Positions 52,845 to 63,601 of a DNA stretch of 64,000 nucleotides are shown piece by piece (within the stretch, counting starts at the first letter, position 1; each line of letters opens with the position of its first letter). The position numbers and the translations under genes were made by a program. This stretch comes from Aradus depressus (Eukaryota > Arthropoda > Insecta > Hemiptera > Aradidae), in assembly GCA_963662175.1 (NCBI GenBank), contig OY759217.1, positions 14,262,562-14,326,561 of the forward strand. The letters run 5' to 3'. The notes under the pieces are model-generated. The model made no database searches, was not told where the DNA came from, and was given only the letters and a program-made list of their open reading frames with translations.

Positions 52845-53560
52845 TAAGCATGCAAAAATCGGTTACAAAGCTTTTAGAGCGGTTTTTGGCATGCATCCCG
52901 CAAACCAAACTATCTTCGAAAAAACGTATATCATGTAAAATTTCAGTTCGCTCTACGATTTTTATTTGTAGAGATTTTTGATTAGGTCACAAATATTGTA
53001 TAATGTACTTAGACTTCGAAGTAATGTGGTCTCAATTTTCGTCCGTTTTCGCCCAAAACTACTCAGATCTAAGTTAGTACATGTAAATTCTTCATTCCAA
53101 ATTTCAGAGCTACAGTCGTTCTGCGTTAGACCTTTCACAAGTTTCCAATCACATACACACTTCTTGCTTCCTGAGCTCAAGATCGCGGGTTCCGAACCCG
53201 GGCGAAGTTCTTAGGTTTTTCATCTGGGAGGTGAAAAGCCTTGAGCATGCCGTCCTTCGGATGGGACGTTAAGCGATGGTCTCGAGCCTGTACGAAGTTG
53301 TCCACCAAAAAACCGCTCCTTCGTCGCTCTATCAGTAGGCGATATGACTTCGTAGTTTAAAGCCCGGGCATGAGTCGTAATAACTAACCACACACTTCTT
53401 TTGAACTTACACACACCGACACATACAGATATCACCGCGAATATGTTCGAAACGTGTTCAGTGGACTTTAAAACGTGAAATTCCGTTGAAAACTCGTATT
53501 TTTGAACGATTACAATACTTCCTTATACTGAAGGTATAAGAAAGTACTATCTAACTAATG
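52845..53560 (+). repeat. Family B copy split by SINE-1
   Basis: 'gatttttgattaggtcacaa', 'gaagtaatgtggtctcaatt', then the SINE, then 'aaacgtgaaattccgttgaa' and a terminal hairpin 'acttccttatactgaaggta' with 'taagaaagta'. The same order occurs at 60190-60500. Confidence 0.75.
53166..53389 (+). repeat. SINE-1 inside family B, 11-bp duplication
   Basis: 'acacacttctt' at 53155-53165 and 53390-53400. Starts in the anticodon-side head ('gcttcctgagctcaagatcg'), box B 'gggttccgaaccc' (one extra C), tail 'catgagtcgtaataactaac'. 5'-truncated insertion. Confidence 0.9.
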
Positions 53561-53814
53561 AAAATATAATAATTGACTAATGGGGTGTCCAAAATCCACC
53601 CAAGGCTCTATAATAGAAACGGCCTAATCCGGGTGGTTGGTAGGATAATGGTATTATTTACATTGTACCCCCAACTAACCCCAGAATCCACCTACCCCAC
53701 CCGTCCTCATCCTTACCTCAAATTTGATTTCACACCTCCTCACTCCACTTTACCTAATATACGGAGATCTAGAATCTAGCCTACTGAGACCAAGTTATAT
53801 AGAGATCAAGATGA

Positions 53815-54350
53815 ATTATGAACTAAGTTTTCTCTCTCCCTCTGAAACAAATTTACCAACATACGAATTTTCGTGTTGATACATACGTTACTTCATCAGT
53901 TATTCGTGTTTTTGAGTTGGATCCCACCTCTGATACCCGCACTTTACCATCGGGCGATTAGGCTGAAAATTAATAAATGTCGCTATGAATTTTGGATTTA
54001 CATATAAAATGTCGTGTCAATACATTCATTACTTCTTTTATTACTGATTTGGCTGAAAATTTGAATCTAAATACACTTAAAATTTCGTGTTGATATTTTC
54101 AATCTATATGGTGTTATGTTATTCATTCTTACTGCTTTTTTTTTTTTTTTTTTTTTTAAACATTTTTGGAAAACATGAAATTCCGATGAAAACTTTGCAT
54201 TGAAATTTTGACCTATTATATAACTTCCCCTATGCCTCGTATAAGTGGGGAAGTAAAACGAGAAATCATCCGTCGGTGATGTACTCCTTTCTCCTCTAAA
54301 AACAATCCAACGTTTTGGCTAAAAATCAATAGTTCACTTATACAGGGACA
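53815..54350 (-). repeat. Family A copies, minus
   Basis: 'tctctctccctctgaaacaa', 'gtgtcaatacattcattact', 'tgaaattccgatgaaaactt' and the 5' end 'taacttcccctatgcctcg', followed by the start of a second copy ('catccgtcggtgatgtactc'). Confidence 0.8.
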
Positions 54351-54365
54351 TTTCATCACCAGTTG

Positions 54366-54584
54366 GTTGTTGTGACTTACGAGGTCATATCACCTACTAC
54401 CAGAGCGCTCTTTCTTCGCTCTGGTGGACATGAGCTCAACTCTACAGTGATAGTCCTCAATTTTGCGTATCCAGGTTTAGTTACCTGAAGTAGGAGTCTC
54501 TAACGAGTATCTGACATCCTGGATCCGGGTCTTGAACCCGCGATCTTGAGTACAGTACGCTAACAGGCGCTACGGGCGCCCTCT
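54366..54584 (-). repeat. SINE-1 inside family A
   Basis: 'gttgttgtgacttacgaggt', 'gagcgctctttcttcgctct', box B as 'gggtcttgaaccc' and the head end 'ctacgggcgccctc'. The middle body is deleted. Confidence 0.8.
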
Positions 54585-54810
54585 ATATCTTCAGTTAAAA
54601 GGGTTTTTGAGTTGAGTCCTCATCTCTGTTCCCCCATTCTTTCGACCAATTTTGCGGAAAATTAATACGTCTCTACTTCATTTTCTCGGGAGTTACCCTG
54701 TTCACAGACACACACAGACAGGAAATTAATTTTCATTTTTGTAATGAGGGGGTTGGAAAAGATGAAATTCCGGTGATTTAACAAGAAATTTCTGACCGAT
54801 AAGATTACAT
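54585..54810 (-). repeat. Family A continuation, minus
   Basis: 'gggtttttgagttgagtcct', 'gttcacagacacacacagac' and 'gaaattccggtgatttaac'. Confidence 0.75.
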
Positions 54811-55159
54811 CTACTTCGGCATGGATTTGTTTCAAGTTACACTCTACTGATACGGTACATTTATTATGCTGGTATTAGTTCAGCATACCTCATTATACTA
54901 ATGTATTAGTAGGTATTATCAATTATTCATTTCAGATATCTGTATTGATTAACGCCATGGCTACAGGGAAGTAAGACCTGAGAATAATTAGAAATTTGAC
55001 ACTCATGATAATTAAAAGATAAAAGGGCTAAAAATGTTTTCATAAAAGGGCTCTTTTTTAATTATTATCATCAGTAATTAGAGTTTTTGTGTTAAGCCTC
55101 CTCCCTAATCTCCCTTTCCCTTTGAATGATTTGACTGAAAATCAAAAGTTGTCGTCTGT
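54811..55159. other. Unassigned plus a small family A piece
   Basis: 55060-55159 is minus family A ('gtgttaagcctcctccctaa', 'tgactgaaaatcaaaagttg'). The rest is AT-rich without signals. Confidence 0.45.
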
Positions 55160-56090
55160 GGTATAAAAGGAAATTTTGTTAAATGAAAATAAATATATTA
55201 ATAATAATTGAATTAATAATAATTGAAACAAAAAGAATAAATAACTAAATAAAAGTTAAATAATAAAATTACCATATTTCCTGTAGAAATAAATTATATC
55301 TCTCAAGTGTTTTACTAAATTTTGATTTCTACACTTGTTTCCGAAAAGGACCCTAAAAAAATATCAAAAGTTCAAGACGTGCAATTTTGAAGAAAGTGCA
55401 CGTAATTTAAAAAAATTTCAATTACAAACTTTTCATTTGGATTTCTTAAGAGATGCCATATTGTTTTCTAAATTTAAGAGAAATATTAAATATAATCCAA
55501 AGGTTTTTAAATTATCTTACTGAGCCAACAGGGAAAATGAAAAGCATAGAATTTACGAGAACAAATAATTAGATTGATTTCCTTAATCTACATAATAAAA
55601 TTAATAACTACGAGATAAAAAAAATCAAATTATCTACAAAAAGAAATCATACAACCTAATTTTTTTTTACATTTATGTTTTAGTCTCTTTTCTTTTTAAA
55701 TACTGGCCATTCTTCAAATTTAGGTTATTTTAGGACATATAAAACATATAATTAAATTAAAGGACATATTTGTGCATCTATTTGAATTAAAACTCCAATT
55801 AATCACAATCAATTCACTACAACTTAGTTCTCCACACCTTAAGCCTAAACGCTCACTCCATCTCAACTCAAACCGTACCCACATCCTTTGACTTCTCTAC
55901 ACTAATTAAAAACAGCTGATGGTCGTGTTTTGTTTTTTATTCATGGGTTGTTTTAAAACAAAATGCATTCATATATTTATTTACTAACTTAGTTGCTTCT
56001 TTGTTTTTTTTAATAGAAATAAATATAATTAATTGTTATTATATTAATAATTTGAATGTGTGTATTTTTTATACATCACACGTCCTTAGA
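55160..56090 (+). repeat. Family H copy 2, split
   Basis: 55270-55495 matches 45700-45890, and 56010-56090 matches 45895-45965. The 500 bp between (55500-56010) is absent from copy 1, so it is an insertion here or a deletion there. That segment has no recognised ends. Confidence 0.75.
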
Positions 56091-56847
56091 GGGTTCTGGA
56101 TACACATATAAAATTTTGTGTCCATATGAATATTCTATCTTATAATTTCCTTTCAACGCTCTAGTCTAGGCTGTCCGTGCATCTCTTATGCATAAGGCCT
56201 CATCAATATCTGCTCCTAAAAGTATATTGCGTCTACAGAAGTCCAAGGCAACAGCATGAAAGATCGGGGGTGGTATTCTGTAGGCATTGCCTAGTTTGCC
56301 AATATGGTTAATTCGGCATTGTTAAGGGAAATAGTGAAGTAGGTAAAGTGGCTTGATGCCCTAAAGTACATATTATTCCAAGAGTGGGTGGGGAATTTTT
56401 GGGAGCGACAGCACTTAAAGTTTTTAAAAACAGGGTTTATTCTCACAAAAATGTTTCAATGGTTGTTTGTGTGTTCATTTCAGTGAGTATGTATAAAAAA
56501 TGCATACACTGGACTAAAAAAAAACTCAAAAAAAAAACAAACTCGCCCTAAAGTTTAGGCCGGAATCAAGGGTGGGTCATATGGGGAGGTGTGGTAATAC
56601 TAAATTTATTATTTATTATTATTTTTTTTTTGGAAAGGGGCACTGGATGATGTATTAATTATAGAGAAGTTAAAAACAAGTTGAATTGAGCGCCCTAACT
56701 CAAAAACGAGTGTAGCAATAAACTTAAAATATGAAATAAAGATGTCACATGGTCTAACTTAGAAATGATTGGATTTTGGCCAAAATCAGACAATTACGAC
56801 TTTACTTCGGTACCATAGTAAGGTACATGTTATAAGATACCGCTTAT
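56091..56847. other. Unassigned
   Basis: 56160-56400 is slightly less AT-rich but carries stops in all frames within short spans. A runs at 56516-56540, T runs at 56620-56630. Confidence 0.4.
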
Positions 56848-57052
56848 AGTTAGTTATTATGACTCTACCCGAGCTTTAACTGCAAGGTCCTATCGCCTAC
56901 TACCAGAGCGCTCTTTCGTCCCTCTGGTGGACATGAGGCCAACTGATAGTCCTAAATGTTGCCTACCCTAAATTTTTATTCACTTAGGGTAAGGGTCTTT
57001 AACGAGTACCTGCCTGACATCGTACAGGCTCGGGCATCGCCTAACATCCCCA
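56848..57052 (-). repeat. SINE-1 3'-part
   Basis: 'agttagttattatgactcta', 'cgcctactaccagagcgctc', 'tttttattcacttagggtaa' and 'gacatcgtacaggctcgggc'. Confidence 0.85.
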
Positions 57053-57500
57053 AAAACCGTCCTAAAATTACGTCTTGAAACTTTTTTTTTTTTTACGTTT
57101 GTCATTCTATCGAAAAATTGATTCTTACCAAAAGTGTTTCTTATAAATTTTTCAACTGTCTGTATGCCCTATGAATATCTGTATGCCCTATGAATTGATA
57201 TAGGACCATTACGAACAAAGTTATAGCACCCCAAATAATATAGAATAAATAAGGAAATAAGTTTATTAATAAGTGACGTACGCTTAGGAACGAATTTTAA
57301 AATGTTCCATTTTTGTTCGTTTTTGTATTTATTAAGATTTCATTAACGATAAGAAATATAGAAAAAATAAAATATAGTTGAACCACAGCATAATTTTTTT
57401 ATACCAACTATTTTTGCACACTGGATATAAGAAAGTCACCCTCAGAATTATGAGTTTTAAATCGTGTTTCCATACCACAACAGGGACCATAATAACTAAA
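57053..57500. repeat. Family C fragment and decayed MITE D
   Basis: 'aaaccgtcctaaaattacgt' and 'ggaccattacgaacaaag' resemble 15260-15400. 'ataccaactatttttgcac' and 'agaaagtcaccctcagaatt' resemble MITE D at 15540-15600. 'ctgtatgccctatgaat' is duplicated in tandem at about 57169. Confidence 0.35.
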
Positions 57501-57934
57501 CCATTTATCTGGTTAATCTTATAATAACTGTAAGGCGTTTGTCTGTCCCCTGGAAATATCGTTTAAGTTATTTTAGTGAAATTTTGCACCTACTCGCAGT
57601 ATTGTACTATCACTACAAAAAAGTCATATACAAATTAACACTTACGATAATGTGAAACCCTTCAGAGTGAGATTCGATCAAATCAATGGGAGTGTAAATT
57701 GATTCAGAACATAACTTATCTCAGCCTATTCAACAGTTTCCTGGAATATAAGTTCTTCATAAAGAAAAGGAAAAGATAAACATTTCCGAACGCCTACTAC
57801 AGATAAATGGTTGTGCGACATATCATTTTAAAGCCCTTCACGGTCATGAAAAGACGACAGCTTTACTCCATCCTCCTCTTTGTGTCTTTTACCTCAACAT
57901 TTATTGTATAACATCTTCATTATTTTTATTTTTT
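57501..57934. other. Unassigned
   Basis: No recognisable repeat, RNA or coding feature. Confidence 0.4.
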
Positions 57935-58410
57935 TATTTCCCCAGCTATACGAAAGTATTAGGAAAGTTATGTAATCGGTCAGAATTTCGAAGTTGAGCT
58001 TTCACCGGAATTTCATGTTTTCCGAACCCCCTGATTTCAAGTCGGAAAAATATAATTTCCCATTTGTGAAAATCGGGAATTAGATTAGTAAGACCTATTG
58101 ATTTGGAGGGATGCTTAACAGAAAAATAATTGCCCTTGTAAATAATGTACCGACACAAAATTTTATATGTGAATTCATAACCTCAAAAGGAGGACATTTA
58201 TGAATTTTCAGCGGAATCGGCTGCGGGAAAAAGAAAATCCCAATAACTGATTTTAACCACAGAACATTTACAATGATTTAAGAGCCTCTATGTAACTATT
58301 GAGTGTTACCGCATAACGGTCAACTGGTTTTTGGAGGGGGCCGAAAAGTTAATTGATTAATTCGTTCTGGTGAAGTACATAGCCGGTGATTCACCAACGG
58401 ACTTATTACA
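57935..58410 (+). repeat. Family A copy, nearly full length
   Basis: 'ccccagctatacgaaagtat', 'taggaaagttatgtaatcgg', 'tttcaccggaatttcatgtt', and the 3' end 'ttcgttctggtgaagtacat' with 'agccggtgattcaccaac'. The best guide to both A termini in one copy. Confidence 0.85.
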
Positions 58411-59009
58411 GCTGTAACTAGCCAAAAGTAGCAACGGCTCAAATGAAAGACGCATCTAAACAAGTTAACGAAATAAATGGAAGAAATAACAAATGTTATT
58501 TTTTTTTTCTTGCTTCCCATAAAGAACATAAGGTTCGGAAAGTCGTAAATTGTCAAAAAACACTCCCTCTGAATGAGACTCAATTGTTGGAATAGTTCCA
58601 ATTTTCCCAAAGTAAATCCTTTTTTTTTTTTTTTATTCACTTAACGACTACATTTTCTGCCTACTTTTACTCCTTTTTGTAGCAAAACAAAATATATACT
58701 GACTCTAAAACTTGGCAGATTTAGGGAATTGTATTGACAAATCTCTGGTGTTTGAGCAAAAGGGCTTTAGTCAGAATAAGTCTTGTGATCCAAAGGACAA
58801 GTGCATTTAAATATTTTTACTATATGTAACTGATTGTTGGAATATTTTACTTTTTTTATATTTAATACTTTTATTGAAATAATATTTCAAGTAGCATAAA
58901 TTTTTCAGAAATTCAGATTTGCTGTCTTAAGTCCTTTTGCCCAAACACCCGAGAAATAATGGTGAGGTACTTTACTCACCAGATGTACGCAGTGTCAGCT
59001 TCTGCACCC
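58411..59009. other. Unassigned
   Basis: T runs at 58500-58509 and 58620-58633. A minus frame at 58320-58640 overlaps family A and is spurious. No other feature. Confidence 0.4.
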
Positions 59010-59790
59010 ATAATAATAATAATGATAAATTTATTTCCGTTAAACCAATACATGGTAAAAGGATACGTCAAAAGAATGTATACATTAAGATAGCTTATAA
59101 ATTAGATTTATAACTACTTGAGTCTAACACACCTAAGATTAGTAGTAATAACAAAACTATTAAAAAAAGTAAAAGGAAATTAATAAAAACTGAATAAATA
59201 AATACTTAGAAATATATGAGTATAAAAAAAATAAATAATAATACATAGATACATTTATAAGTAGATACATTTTTCAAAAAACTCTCCCAAAGATGTTCAC
59301 GTCCCTTCATCAGGTCCCAATGAGCGAGATATAGAAAAGAAAAAGAAAACAATGTAACTATGTATAACAATATATAAAAAATATATATATATATATTAAT
59401 CAATTATAAATGAGTAAATAAAAAAGTCAAAAGAAATGAATAAAAAAATCATAAATGAATAAATAAAACAATAACGTGCATTGGACTGACTTTTAAGGGG
59501 TGGAGGAACCCCAAAAAATAAAAATGAAAGCTTTGTATCAAATAATGTATTTTTGGATATGAAACACGATTGTTTATTGTGATTATATTATTCTTTTTGA
59601 ACAGTGAGAATAAAATTCCGTTTCCGTGTAAAGGGTTTCCTCTAACATAAACATTTTTAGTTGAAGTTTAAATGTTTTTATTGTATCTATTGATTTCAAG
59701 AAGTGGGGAAGGGCATTAAAAAAAATTAATTCCTTTATGAGTTATACTTTTTTCAAAAAAAAGAAGAGCAATTCATTTTGATTTTGAATT
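59010..59790 (-). mobile_element. Retroelement 3' region with family F segment
   Basis: Starts with 'aataataataatgataaatt' then 'tatttccgttaaaccaat', i.e. on the minus strand a 3' end in the style '..ggaaataaatttatcatt' plus ATT repeats, typical of LINE tails. The same start occurs at 62145. It runs into family F text (59520-59720) shared with 26280-26460. No open frame. Confidence 0.5.
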
Positions 59791-59849
59791 TTCAATGTTA
59801 TTTCATCTTTTCCTACCCTTAATTCCTAAAATGAAAAAAAAAAAAAAAA

Positions 59850-60190
59850 TCGGTGAATCACCTGCAATGGATTTCCCAGAACGAATTAATCAATTAACGT
59901 CTCGCCCCCTCTTCAAAACCATTCCTCATTCTAAATTTGTTGTCGATACATTCATTACAACGACATATATTAGAGTTTTTGAGTTAAGCCTCCCTCCAAA
60001 TCTTCTTCTTTCCTTTGGCCGATTTGGCTGAAAATCAATAGGTGTCGTTCTTCAGGGTTCTGAATTCACATATAAAAATTCGAGCGTTATCGTGTTCACA
60101 GACACACAGACAGACATTTTTTTCATATTTGGAATCCAAATTGATCAACTAAATTCCATCTCACAATCTGAGCGACTTTCCACAACTTTC
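59850..60190 (-). repeat. Family A copy, minus
   Basis: 'cggtgaatcacctgcaatgg', 'tcctcattctaaatttgttg', 'gatttggctgaaaatcaat' and 'gttcacagacacacagacag'. Confidence 0.8.
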
Positions 60191-60500
60191 ATATATAAAA
60201 TGTGCCTTTCAGTTTTCTCTACGACTTTTAATTGAAGTGATTTTTGATTAGGTCACAAAATACCGCTTATATCTTGTAAAACGTACAAAGGCCTTAAAGT
60301 AATGTGGTCTTATTTTTCGTTCGACTTCTTCGAATCAAACCAACTCATTGCTACAATCGTTTTGTGGGTTAGTGCGCTCATAGAGTTCCAATCACACCGA
60401 TAGATGGATGCACATGCAGACGTCATAGCGAAAACGTTCTGAGACCTTTGAAACGTGAAATTCCGTTGAAAACTCGATCTCGGATTTTTTTTATCGATTT
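60191..60500 (+). repeat. Family B copy
   Basis: 'tgatttttgattaggtcac', 'aagtaatgtggtcttatttt' and 'gaaacgtgaaattccgttga' match 52970-53490 in order. Confidence 0.75.
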
Positions 60501-62144
60501 CAATACTCAGCCCCCAGACCTATCTGCATTTCCTCAATGACTGCAGCAGCGTCGCAGAGCGAAAGGGATGGATGAGGCGCCGAACAGGACACGGGCCGAT
60601 CCCAAAATCTGGACGAGCTCTAGAATGTGCAGTTTTGAATTATTTTCATAATATGGTTTTGTCGTGATTACTAATTTTTCTTTATGTTTATTTTCATTTT
60701 AATCGTTGGTATTTTATTTATTAATAGTAAAAAAAAAAAAAATTATGTTCATTATTTCATAGATTCATATAAGTAATATTTAGTTACAATCTGTACAGCA
60801 ACATGTAATACCGCAAGGTTGAACATGTGGAAAATAAATGCTTCCTGTTGTAAGGCAAGGAAAAAAACTTCCATATACTGTAATAACGAAGTATAAGGAA
60901 GTAAAAGATGGCTTTAATGTCGACGTATTTCCCGTTGTTATTAGAGAAGGACGACATTAGGAAAGGATTTTGGATTAAAGGGATTGAGAAAAATTTATGC
61001 ACCCTCAAAGCTCTCCTAAATGAACTTAATTTGGTATGCAATTGAATGTAAATTGGAGTCATCGACCGAGGGATCGAGAAAAGTTAAATACTGTCGGAGG
61101 TTCTCATGCAAGGGATGGACCTGTCTTTCAGCTGTATTTAACATATTTGAAGGCAATTTAACAGCATGAAGCTACTCGTTTTAATTAGCCGCATATTCAG
61201 GTTAGATTATCTACATAACTGAATGTTAGTGTAAAGACTAAAGATGTACTGGATAATGTTCTAATGCTGGGTTGGGTAAACGTTTTTTGGTGCGGGCCAC
61301 ATCTAATAATTCAGACGCCAAGCGAGTCAAACTAATTTATTTTTAAAAAAACTACTTAGATTTCACTCTCCCTTGAAAAATATTTACTGAATTGGTAGGC
61401 CCCATATAGATTTTGGACATACATATAAAACATTCGTGTCGAAACATTTATTATTTTGACATTTATTCGCGTTTTATCCCGTATTTTTAGGGATTCTTCT
61501 TCATGACAGTTTCCCTTTACTCGAAGTACACGAATGCATTAGTATCTTACCTTCGTATGTATTCGAGTGTGCTGTACTAAGGCATCGTGGAATGTCCGAC
61601 ATTGGAAGGTTTGCCCTATTTTGGGACTGCTGGAAGGTAAGGTAACTAATGTTGGAGAGTTTGCCGAATCCAGACAACGCGGAATGCCCTATTCCCTGAC
61701 AGTTTACCCTATTCTCGGCCTATCAATGTTTCAGGCTGGTTGCTCTTACTCCCCAGTAATACATATGAAATGACTTTACTCTCCCTCCCTTCTCTCCCTC
61801 CGACAAAACTAACACTACCCCTATATATCTCTGCCAAGGTAACTTTTTCACTTCCTTCCCGAATTTCATTTATTTACTTTTTTTTCGGGGATAATAACTT
61901 AACAATCCGTGCATCCGACTTTCGAAAATTGCAAATCTTAATAATCCTTCGGAATAAGTCGTCCTATGAATCACCGACATTACACTTCCCCAGCTCGAAT
62001 TATTTGTAGTAAACTATGTTTTCATTCTCTTCCTGTACCCTTTTCCTCTTGAGCAATTTAGCTAAAAATCAAAAGGTCTCTTACTCATTTTTCAATCGTG
62101 AATTCATTACAATGAGGGTTTGTTTCTCCAGGTGTAGTAATATT
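60501..62144. other. Mostly unassigned, with family A scraps
   Basis: Minus family A pieces at about 61355-61480 ('ttcactctcccttgaaaa', 'cattcgtgtcgaaacattta') and 61960-62100 ('gaatcaccgacattacactt'). 60880-60910 holds 'ataacgaagtataaggaag'. 61580-61790 contains two 'tttgcc' phrase repeats. No supported gene. Confidence 0.4.
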
Positions 62145-62345
62145 TATTTCCGTTAAACCATAACATGGTAATAAGATACGTCATAAGAATGTATACATTA
62201 AGTTATATTCTAAATTAGATACATAAACAGATATTACTCTTAGAGTCTGACATACATATGATTAGAATTAATAATACTACTAAAAAATAAAATGAAATGA
62301 ATAAATAAATACTTGAATATATACTCATAAATTTGTAATCTGTAA
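62145..62345 (-). repeat. Retroelement 3' tail copy
   Basis: 'tatttccgttaaaccataac', 'atggtaataagatacgtcat' and 'aagaatgtatacattaag' match 59030-59090. An A-rich stretch follows. Confidence 0.6.
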
Positions 62346-62367
62346 ATTATTTATTAATATGAAATGA

Positions 62368-62711
62368 GTTAGTTATTATGACTCATGCCCGGACTTTAAC
62401 TACGAGGCCATATCGCCTACTACCAGAGCCCTCTTTCATCACTCTGGTGGTGGCCATGAGCCCTACACTACTTATGGGAGTCCTAAATGTTGCCTACCCT
62501 AAATTTTTATTCACCTAGGGTAGGGGTCTTTAACGAGTACCTGACATCGTACAGGCTCGGGACCATCGCTTAACGTCCCATCCGAAGGATGGCGTGCTTA
62601 AGTTCATTTTACCTCCTAGATAAAATAAACTAAGAGCCTCGGCTGGGTTACGAACTCGCGATCTTGAGATCAGTAAGCAAGCACGCATACCACTCAGCTA
62701 CTGGCGCCCTC
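62368..62711 (-). repeat. SINE-1, best full-length copy, with duplication
   Basis: 344 bp from the tail 'ttagttattatgactcatgc' to the head 'ctactggcgccctc'. On the minus strand: box A TAGCTGAGTGG, a decayed box B (GAGTTCGTAAC), then the body and the tail ending in AACTAAC. 'atgaaat' at 62359-62365 and 62713-62719 is the target duplication. This copy defines the SINE length and layout used throughout. Confidence 0.9.
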
Positions 62712-63104
62712 GATGAAATAAGTGCCTACATGAAATGGAACAAGAAAGTGTACATTATTCAATAATGAATAATTAATCAAAAATGAATGCTATAAGTTTC
62801 AAAGCGCTGGTTATGTATGTAATAGAAAATATTGGATATCTCATTGTATTGTTATTATGAGCCAGAAGTAATGTAAGTTGGATCTATGTTGACACTCTGA
62901 GGCAGGAAGTGGCTTCTAATGGGAGAGTCAATAGGACAGGATATTAACAGGAGGTACACATTTTCCAGTTCGTCAGGTAATTTTTATTTTTGTTCTGAAT
63001 TGAATTTTTTAAATTTACATTTTCTGAGAAAATAAAAGAGATAATAAATATTCAAAAGACAATCATTTTTAAATTATTAACAGTAAAAGGGAAAAATGTG
63101 ATAC

Positions 63105-63286
63105 GACCATAACAGGACTTTCTTATACCAACCATGTTTTTACAGATCATTCTGCCTACACTTCCCCCCTCTCACAGTCATTTCAGTTACAAAAAGTAAT
63201 ATTCTTCAGCACTTTCTTTCATAGAAACGTTAGTATGAAATGATGTATAAAAATGTGTTTGGTTTAATAAAGTCCTGTTATGGCCA
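63105..63286. mobile_element. MITE D, best copy, 182 bp
   Basis: Left terminus 'gaccataacaggactttctt' with 'ataccaacc', right terminus 'ggtttaataaagtcctgtta' with 'tggcc'. About 29-bp inverted ends with a few mismatches. It abuts the Tc1-like element closely (its end lies 8 bp from the Tc1 terminus). No coding. Confidence 0.8.
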
Positions 63287-63294
63287 GATATATG

Positions 63295-63601
63295 CAGTCA
63301 GTAACAAAAATGTTCGGACAGTATGATTTATCAATAAAAAATTATAATTATTCAATGCAAAAATAATAAAAAATAATTTAAAAAAATAATTAAAGCCATT
63401 TTTCAATCAAGAATAAGAATTCAAATGTGGGCTAGAATAAAGAAAAAATCAGCTTTGATTAGAACAAATAAATATTTTAATTTAATAAATTTTATAACAA
63501 GTAATGTAGGTAACAAAAATTTTCGGACAAAAATGTAAACAACCATAAATAAATTCAATGTTTTTTTTTCGATTTCACAGATTCAAAAACCATAATTTTA
63601 A
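63295..63601 (-). repeat. Tc1-like element 3' terminal region with IR/DR motif pair
   Basis: The outer motif 'gtaacaaaaatgttcggaca' at 63301-63320 recurs as an inner copy 'gtaacaaaaattttcggaca' at 63510-63529, about 209 bp apart. Paired direct repeats inside a long terminal inverted repeat are the IR/DR arrangement of Sleeping Beauty/Tc1-like transposons, where they are transposase binding sites. The element end is at about 63295 ('cagtcagtaac'). A TA lies nearby (63291-63292). Confidence 0.75.
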
